Shown here: piece after piece, positions 6,054 through 9,813 of the stretch | How positions within the stretch are numbered: position 1 is the first letter of the stretch | Layout of the letters: each line of letters starts with the position of its first letter | NCBI RefSeq assembly: GCF_036518555.1 | Contig: NZ_DATDMY010000020.1 | Location: forward strand, 1-9,813 | Origin: Dokdonella_A sp036518555 | Lineage (GTDB): Bacteria; Pseudomonadota; Gammaproteobacteria; Xanthomonadales; Rhodanobacteraceae | Direction of reading: 5' to 3' | Length of the DNA: 9,813 bases | Notes under the pieces: model-generated | Databases searched by the model: none | What the model saw: only the letters and a program-made list of their open reading frames with translations | Told to the model about the DNA's origin: nothing | Made by a program: the position numbers and the translations under genes

Positions 6054-6677
6054 ATGCATCGCACGCCGTTCGTTCGCAGCGCAAGGGTGGCCGTGTTCCC
6101 GCTCGCAGCCTGCGTCCTCGCATGCGCCCCGTCGGCGATCGCCGCCGCGCTCCCGGATCCGCCCGGTTACACGACCGCGCGCACCGGCGGACCCCACGAC
6201 TTCGAGTACTTCGCGGGCGGCTGGCGCACGACGCAGCACCGGCTGAAGGCACGCGGCGTCGGCAGCAACGAATGGGACACGTTCCCCGCGACGCTGTGCA
6301 TGACGCCGTACCTAGACGGCCGCGTCACCGCGGACGAGATCCGCTTCCCGACCAAGGGCTGGGCCGGCTTCACCTTGCGCAGCTACGACCTCGCGACGAA
6401 GCAGTGGTCGATCTGGTGGATCAACAGCACGAGTGGCCGGCTCGAGACACCCGTCGTCGGTGGCTTCGACGGTGCGCGCGGGGAGTTCTACGGCGAGGAC
6501 GTCGATGCGGGACGGCCGGTCAAGGTGCGCTACCGCTGGGACAAGCTCGACGATGACCATGCGCGCTGGGAGCAGGCGTTCTCCTACGACGGCCGCGGCT
6601 GGGAGACGAACTGGACCGCCGACTTCGCGCGCGCGCCCGCCTCGAGCGCGTGCCGGGACGGGCGCCCGCGCGACTGA
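6054..6677 (+). CDS. Exported DUF1579-like protein of unknown function
   Basis: The product has 207 residues. The N-terminus is an export signal: basic HRTPFVRSAR, then a hydrophobic stretch to about residue 31. Cleavage after AIA (28-30) by signal peptidase I is possible, but L17-A-A-C20 also fits a lipobox, so it may be a lipoprotein. The mature domain begins GGPHDFEYFAGGWRTTQHRLK (45-65) and continues with RSYDLATKQWSIWWIN (109-124), GARGEFYGEDVDAGRPVKVRYRW (about 140-162) and ARWEQAFSYDGRGWETNWTADF (170-191). These alternating Trp/Arg strands match a family of small beta-barrel-like proteins related to DUF1579; no activity is established. It may bind a hydrophobic ligand, but that is guesswork. 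It converges on the ArsR-type gene with only 10 bases between stops. Confidence 0.75.
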   Translation: MHRTPFVRSARVAVFPLAACVLACAPSAIAAALPDPPGYTTARTGGPHDFEYFAGGWRTTQHRLKARGVGSNEWDTFPATLCMTPYLDGRVTADEIRFPTKGWAGFTLRSYDLATKQWSIWWINSTSGRLETPVVGGFDGARGEFYGEDVDAGRPVKVRYRWDKLDDDHARWEQAFSYDGRGWETNWTADFARAPASSACRDGRPRD

Positions 6678-6682
6678 GCCGC

Positions 6683-6698
6683 CGCGGCTACAGCCGCG
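6683..6698. terminator. Small hairpin between convergent genes
   Basis: CGCGGCT at 6683-6689 pairs with AGCCGCG at 6692-6698, giving 6 stable pairs and a 4-base loop. It overlaps the stop codon of the minus-strand regulator and begins 5 bases past the stop of the plus-strand gene. It is the only hairpin available to end either message here, but it is short, so the call is tentative. Confidence 0.35.
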
Positions 6699-7389
6699 TC
6701 CAGTCGATGCCGAGCGCGCGCAGGCCGGCGTCGCCGCTCGGACCGAGTGCGAGCGCGCGCGAATCGCGCCGCGCCCGCAACCAGCCGCGCTCGAACAGCC
6801 GCTGCGCGAGCCGGTTGCCGAGCGCACCCGCGAGATGGAAACGGCGCTCGGTCCAGTCGACGCAGCTGCGGCCGGCGAGCAGGCGTCCGTCGTCGCCGAC
6901 GTCGAACAGGCCGACGTCGCGCAGGAAGCGCGTACCCGTCGCGCTGAGGCGGATCGCGTCGTCGCCGAGTTCGAGCGCGTCGCGCCCGCGCAGGCACTCG
7001 AACAGCGCGACGCCGAGGCGCCCGGCGAGATGGCGATAGCACGTGCGTGCGCGTCGCAACGGCGCGTCCGCGGCGGACGACGCACGCGCGCTCGGCGTTC
7101 GCGCACCCGCGAGCGCGAGTGTCTCGACGAGGTGCGCGACCTCTTCGCCCGCGAGCCGGAAATAGCGGTGCCGGCCCTGCGCGTGCACCGCGAGCAGTCC
7201 ACCGCCGACGAGGCGCTGCAGGTGTGCGCTCGCCGTCGCTGGCGCGATGCCCGCGAGCGCCGCGAGTTCGCCCGCGGGCCGCGCGCTGCCGTCGATGAGC
7301 GCGAGCAGGATGCCGGCGCGTGCGGGCTCGGCGAGCAGGCTGCCGATCTCGGCGAGGCGGTGGCGACTGGTCGGTGCCGGCGCGGTCAT
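6688..7389 (-). CDS. ArsR-type winged-helix transcriptional regulator with C-terminal Cys/His domain
   Basis: The product has 233 residues. The N-terminal domain (about 10-92) is an ArsR/SmtB winged helix: RLAEIGSLLAEPARAGILLAL, ELAALAGIAPATASAHLQRL (helix-turn-helix, 41-60) and the wing HAQGRHRYFRLAG (69-81). It lacks the ELCVC metal site of classical arsenic or zinc sensors. The extension (about 112-233), absent from minimal ArsR proteins, carries RTCYRHLAGRLG (115-126) and SCVDWTERRFHLAGALG (175-191), so C117/H120 and C176/H185 occur in similar contexts. This could be a ligand or metal site; I recall the same motifs in related regulators but know no effector. It is divergent from an EamA exporter across 188 bases with a palindrome near its own start, so it probably represses itself and that exporter. 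The ribosome site is weak (AGG, 9 bases away). Confidence 0.88.
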   Translation of the reverse strand: MTAPAPTSRHRLAEIGSLLAEPARAGILLALIDGSARPAGELAALAGIAPATASAHLQRLVGGGLLAVHAQGRHRYFRLAGEEVAHLVETLALAGARTPSARASSAADAPLRRARTCYRHLAGRLGVALFECLRGRDALELGDDAIRLSATGTRFLRDVGLFDVGDDGRLLAGRSCVDWTERRFHLAGALGNRLAQRLFERGWLRARRDSRALALGPSGDAGLRALGIDWTRL

Positions 7390-7422
7390 GTCGGCAGCCT
7401 AGCGGATCCACCGCCGTATCGT

Positions 7423-7438
7423 TTCGGGTCGGCCCGAA
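7423..7438. promoter_or_regulatory. Palindromic candidate operator in the regulator-exporter spacer
   Basis: TTCGGG and CCCGAA flank a 4-base centre (16 bp in all), 34 bp upstream of the ArsR-type start codon. A possible minus-strand -10 (GATACG, 7412-7417) lies right beside it, so a bound repressor would block that promoter. ArsR-type dimers bind such imperfect palindromes. A second inverted repeat, CCGCCGCA at 7443-7450 with its complement at 7465-7472, lies farther toward the exporter and could be a second site. No clear promoter for the exporter is visible in the rest of 7390-7577. Confidence 0.45.
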
Positions 7439-7563
7439 GCATCCGCCGCACGCACGGGGCAGACTGCGGCGGTCCCATCCATTCCGCGCGAACTGGCCCG
7501 CCCGCGCCACTGGAATCGGCGCAGAGTGGCCACATGCAAGGACACCCGCCGCCGCGCGACCGC

Positions 7564-7568
7564 AGGAG
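7564..7568 (+). promoter_or_regulatory. Ribosome binding site that decides the exporter start at 7578
   Basis: AGGAG lies 9 bases before the ATG at 7578. The frame is open back to 7320, across the divergent spacer and into the regulator gene, but the family homology begins only at this ATG, so the longer start is rejected. Confidence 0.75.
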
Positions 7569-7577
7569 ATCCGCGCC

Positions 7578-8471
7578 ATGACCGACACGCTCGTCGCCGC
7601 TGCACCGCGCACCGACTGGTTGACCCCGCTCGAACTCGTCGCGCTCGGCGCGATCTGGGGTGGCTCGTTCCTGTTCATGCGCGTCGCCGCGCCCGAGTTC
7701 GGCCCGTTCGCGCTCGTCGAGGTGCGCATCGTGCTCGGCGCGTTGATCCTGCTGCCGTTCCTGTGGCGTGCGCGCGCGCTGCTCGATGCGAAGCGCTTCG
7801 CGCAGTTCGCGATCGTCGGTGCACTCAACTCGGCGATCCCGTTCTCGCTGTTCGCATGGGGTGCCGAACGCGCGCCTGCGGGCGTCGGCGCGATCGCGAA
7901 CAGCCTCACCGTGCTGTTCACCGCGCTCGTCGCGCTGCTCGTCTACGGCGAGCGCGTGAGCCTGCGTCGCGCGCTCGCGATGATCGTCGGCTTCGTCGGC
8001 GTCGTCGTGCTCATGAGCGGCAAGGTCGCCGGCTCGGACGTGTTCTCCGCCGCGCTCGCAGGCACGGCCGCGTCGGCCTGCTACGGCTTCGCCGCGAACT
8101 TCACCAAGCGCTGGTTCGCCGGCGTGCCGCCACTCGCGGCGGTCGCGGGCACGCTCGGCTGCGCCGCGCTTTTGCTCGCGCCGTTCGCGCTCGCGAGCTG
8201 GCCCGCGCAGTCGCCTTCGCGCGCGTCGTGGGGCAGCGCGATCGCGCTCGGCGTGGTCTGCACGGGCATCGCCTATGCGTTCTTCTTCCGCCTGATCCAG
8301 CGCGTGGGCGCCGCGCGTGCGACCACCTGCACGTACCTCGTGCCGCTGTTCGGCGTGTTCTGGGGCTGGCTGCTGCTCGCCGAGACGCCGACCGCGACGA
8401 TGCTCGTCGCGGGAACGATGATCCTCGGCAGCGTGATCGTGAGCCAGCGCGAGGCGCAGGGGCGGCGCTGA
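7578..8471 (+). CDS. EamA/DMT-superfamily inner-membrane transporter
   Basis: The product has 297 residues, the usual length of the 10-helix drug/metabolite transporter (EamA, RhaT-like) family. Two repeated EamA halves are visible. The first half has the hallmark GAIWGGSFLFMRVA (24-37), helices near 43-63, 74-93, 102-122 and 132-148, and the loop YGERVSLRRALAMIVGFVGV (123-142). The second half has helices near 157-173, 184-206, 217-237, 251-268 and 273-290, with the repeated signature YLVPLFGVFWGWLLLAETP (253-271). Such proteins usually export amino acids, nucleosides or related metabolites with proton exchange; the substrate cannot be read from sequence. It is divergent from an ArsR-type regulator with a palindrome between them, so its expression is probably controlled by that regulator. 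Its stop codon lies in the loop of a terminator. Confidence 0.93.
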   Translation: MTDTLVAAAPRTDWLTPLELVALGAIWGGSFLFMRVAAPEFGPFALVEVRIVLGALILLPFLWRARALLDAKRFAQFAIVGALNSAIPFSLFAWGAERAPAGVGAIANSLTVLFTALVALLVYGERVSLRRALAMIVGFVGVVVLMSGKVAGSDVFSAALAGTAASACYGFAANFTKRWFAGVPPLAAVAGTLGCAALLLAPFALASWPAQSPSRASWGSAIALGVVCTGIAYAFFFRLIQRVGAARATTCTYLVPLFGVFWGWLLLAETPTATMLVAGTMILGSVIVSQREAQGRR

Positions 8472-8480
8472 GGCGCCGCC
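8461..8480 (+). terminator. Intrinsic terminator overlapping the transporter stop codon
   Basis: GGCGGCGC at 8461-8468 pairs perfectly with GCGCCGCC at 8473-8480 around the 4-base loop TGAG, which holds the TGA stop. A T-rich stretch (TTCCGTTCGTGTT) follows, the only such tail on a hairpin in this window. The coding sequence therefore supplies half of its own terminator. Confidence 0.7.
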
Positions 8481-8494
8481 TTCCGTTCGTGTTG

Positions 8495-8625
8495 CCTCCT
8501 CCCGCTTGCGGGAGAGGGTAGGGTGGGGGCGCTTGGGCGGTGCGCCTGATGCTGCTCGGAAGAACAACAACAACGAGCACCGCATGGCCTCTTCGCCCAG
8601 CCCTCACCCGCAAGCGGGAGAGCGG
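8495..8625. repeat. Inverted pair of REP-like palindromic repeats (BIME-like doublet)
   Basis: The first unit (about 8495-8529) contains the hairpin CTCCCGC-TT-GCGGGAG (8499-8514) followed by AGGGTAGGGTGGGGG. The second (about 8600-8625) is the same unit on the opposite strand: CCCTCACCCGCAAGCGGGAG, with hairpin arms at 8607-8611 and 8614-8618. Between them lie two further nested inverted pairs, GCGGTGC/GCACCGC (8537-8543, 8577-8583) and TGCTCG/CGAGCA (8553-8558, 8574-8579), around a loop containing (AAC)n. The whole stretch is thus an imperfect fold-back about 130 bp long. Similar CTCCCGCTTGCGGGAG elements are scattered between genes of many proteobacteria. No gene is seen in 8472-8720; beyond the doublet, 8626-8720 holds nothing I recognise. 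Confidence 0.7.
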
Positions 8626-8720
8626 AAGACATCAACGCTGACGAGGACGCCGGACGACAATCACCGCCATCGCACCACGACGCCTTCGGGTCGCGACGCC
8701 ACGCCACCGCACGAGAACGC

Positions 8721-9813
8721 TCACGTCCCGCGCGGCTTCGCGCGATGCGTCGGCATTGCCGTCCATGGGTCGTCCGGCCATGGGTGCTTGGGATAGCGGC
8801 CCTTGAGTTCCTTCTTCACTTCCGGGTACGTGCGTTCCCAGAAGCTCTTGAGGTCTTGCGTGACCTGCACGGGTTTGCCGCCGGGCGAGAGCAGGTGCAG
8901 CGTGAGCGGAACGCGACCGCCCGCGATGCGCGGCGTGTCGGCAAGGCCGAACAGCTCCTGCAACTTGACCGCGAGCACGGGGGGTGCGCCGTCCGCGTAG
9001 GCGATGCGGCGCTCCATGCCGCTCGGCACGCGCAGCGCGACCGGCACCTGTTCGTCGAGCGCCCGGCGCTGCGCGAAGCCGATGCGGGTGGCGAGCGCTT
9101 CGGAGAGTTCGCCTGGCTCCAGCGCATCGAGGCGACGCTTGCCTGCAAGGTACGGTCCGAGCCAGTCCTCGAGCGACGCGAGCAGCGCGGCATCGGAGAA
9201 ATCGGGCAGGCCGAGTTCGGGGCACCAGGCGCGCAGCGCGTTCACGCGCAGGCGCAACTCGCGCGCGTGGTCGCTCCATGGGAGCGCATCGAGGCCGAGC
9301 TCGCGCACGGCGGCGAGCACCGCAGGGACCGCGTCCTCGGCTCGTGCCGGCACGCTGCGGCGCTCGAGCACGATCGCGTCGAAGCGGCGCAGCTCGAACG
9401 CGTCGACCGCACGCGTGTCGCGGTTCCAGCGCACGCTGCGCTCGCGCACGAGGCGCGAGGGGAAATCGCGCTCGAGCAGCGCCGGGTCGAACGGCGCGGC
9501 CGCGTAGACGAGGCTGTCGCGATCTTCCTGGCGCAGGTCGACGACGACGAGCCACGGCTCGCCGTACAACGCGCTGTCGTCGGCGAGGCGCGCGCCGCGC
9601 CCGTTGGCGAGCGTGTAGCGGCGCGGATTGCCCGGGTCCTGCTTCGCGATGCGATCGGGAAACGCGTGCACGAGGACGTCGCCGACGGCCGTCGGCGCGA
9701 TCGCGCCGGCACGCGCATCCTCGGGTGCCGCGGATGGGGCTGCGGTGGCATTCCCGCAGCGGCGACGCCATGCGTCGGCCGCCTGCGCGACCGCCGCGAG
9801 CGTCCCGTCGTCG
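8721..9813 (-). CDS. hrpB: ATP-dependent helicase HrpB, C-terminal part (N-terminus beyond window)
   Basis: 363 C-terminal residues are visible; the frame is open to the right edge and no start is expected here, since HrpB proteins are about 800-850 residues. HrpB is a DEAH-box-type helicase of the cytosol; its precise role in many bacteria is unclear. The helicase core lies outside the window. What is seen is the family-specific tail: LVHAFPDRIAKQDP (about 47-60), YTLANGRGARL, WLVVVDLRQED, the AAPFDPALLERDFP segment, LDALPWSDHARELRLRV, the WLGPYLAGKRRL segment with LEDW before it, and RIAYADGAPPVLAVKLQELFG. It ends with the HrpB_C signature PVTLHLLSPGGKP-like (here RVPLTLHLLSPGGKPVQVTQ), LKSFWERTYPEVKKELKGRY and PKHPWPDDPWTAMPT. 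These match HrpB rather than HrpA. A GTG at 9671 could be mistaken for a start, but homologous sequence continues upstream of it. No obvious terminator follows the stop. Confidence 0.93.
   Translation of the reverse strand, partial: DDGTLAAVAQAADAWRRRCGNATAAPSAAPEDARAGAIAPTAVGDVLVHAFPDRIAKQDPGNPRRYTLANGRGARLADDSALYGEPWLVVVDLRQEDRDSLVYAAAPFDPALLERDFPSRLVRERSVRWNRDTRAVDAFELRRFDAIVLERRSVPARAEDAVPAVLAAVRELGLDALPWSDHARELRLRVNALRAWCPELGLPDFSDAALLASLEDWLGPYLAGKRRLDALEPGELSEALATRIGFAQRRALDEQVPVALRVPSGMERRIAYADGAPPVLAVKLQELFGLADTPRIAGGRVPLTLHLLSPGGKPVQVTQDLKSFWERTYPEVKKELKGRYPKHPWPDDPWTAMPTHRAKPRGT

Noticed and set aside
4440..6239. A 599-codon minus-strand open frame covering rluE and the methyltransferase gene.
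   Set aside because: It spans two recognised genes and their hairpins in antisense, and its Arg-rich product shows no family features.
3554..6677. The four consecutive plus-strand genes as one operon built around methylation.
   Set aside because: Strong hairpins follow the first and second genes, spacers are 46-111 bp with separate promoter-like elements, and the products share no pathway.
8563..8574. The (AAC)n run as a microsatellite or CRISPR-like repeat.
   Set aside because: It is about four units long and serves as the loop of an inverted repeat; there are no spaced repeats of CRISPR length anywhere in the window.
9669..9671. GTG on the minus strand as the start of a 316-residue hrpB-like gene.
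   Set aside because: The frame is open to the window edge, and the upstream residues (LAAVAQAADAWRRR, VGDVLV) read as a natural continuation, so this is an internal valine codon.
8632..9771. A 379-codon minus-strand open frame overlapping hrpB.
   Set aside because: It is a frame-shifted reading of hrpB on the same strand; the neighbouring frame carries all HrpB motifs and this one is Arg/Ala-rich noise.

Overview
The window is uniformly GC-rich, with G or C in nearly every third codon position. It holds ten protein genes, two of them cut by the window edges. The gene set points to a gammaproteobacterium of the Lysobacterales/Xanthomonadales, probably near Rhodanobacteraceae (Dokdonella-like). 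The grounds are an RluE-type pseudouridine synthase, an HrpB helicase, a Ser/Thr kinase fused to an OmpR-type winged helix, and a secreted protein ending in IFRDGFDG, a tail I recall from that group. The assignment rests on recollection, not on a search. I see no rRNA, tRNA, CRISPR array, insertion sequence or prophage gene.

Layout. (1) 1-1245, minus: a winged-helix/protein-kinase fusion running off the left edge. The 235-bp divergent spacer upstream of it carries two exact CGTTACC repeats with an 11-bp period, a good candidate autoregulatory site. (2) 1481-3127, plus: a secreted repeat protein, probably a beta-propeller, with the C-terminal tail; a strong 13-bp hairpin separates it from a convergent 55-residue DUF1328 membrane protein (3189-3356, minus). 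(3) 3554-4495, plus: a lipoprotein of the COG4798 methyltransferase-like family. rluE (4542-5090), a cytosolic class I methyltransferase (5202-5945) and a secreted DUF1579-like protein (6054-6677) follow on the same strand. Hairpins after the lipoprotein gene and after rluE argue that these are mostly separate transcripts, not an operon. (4) 6688-7389, minus, and 7578-8471, plus: an ArsR-type regulator divergent from an EamA/DMT exporter, with a palindrome in the shared spacer, so a likely regulator-target pair. (5) 8472-8720: a terminator, then two inverted copies of a REP-like palindrome. (6) 8721-9813, minus: the C-terminal part of hrpB, running off the right edge.

The genes do not form one pathway. 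Most are ordinary chromosomal genes in short transcription units. The points most worth a second look are the kinase/DNA-binding fusion with its direct-repeat site, a SAM-methyltransferase fold carried on a lipoprotein signal, the untitled C-terminal tail, the duplicated Cys...HLAG motif in the ArsR-type regulator, and the REP-like doublet. I found no convincing evidence for a new multi-gene system.
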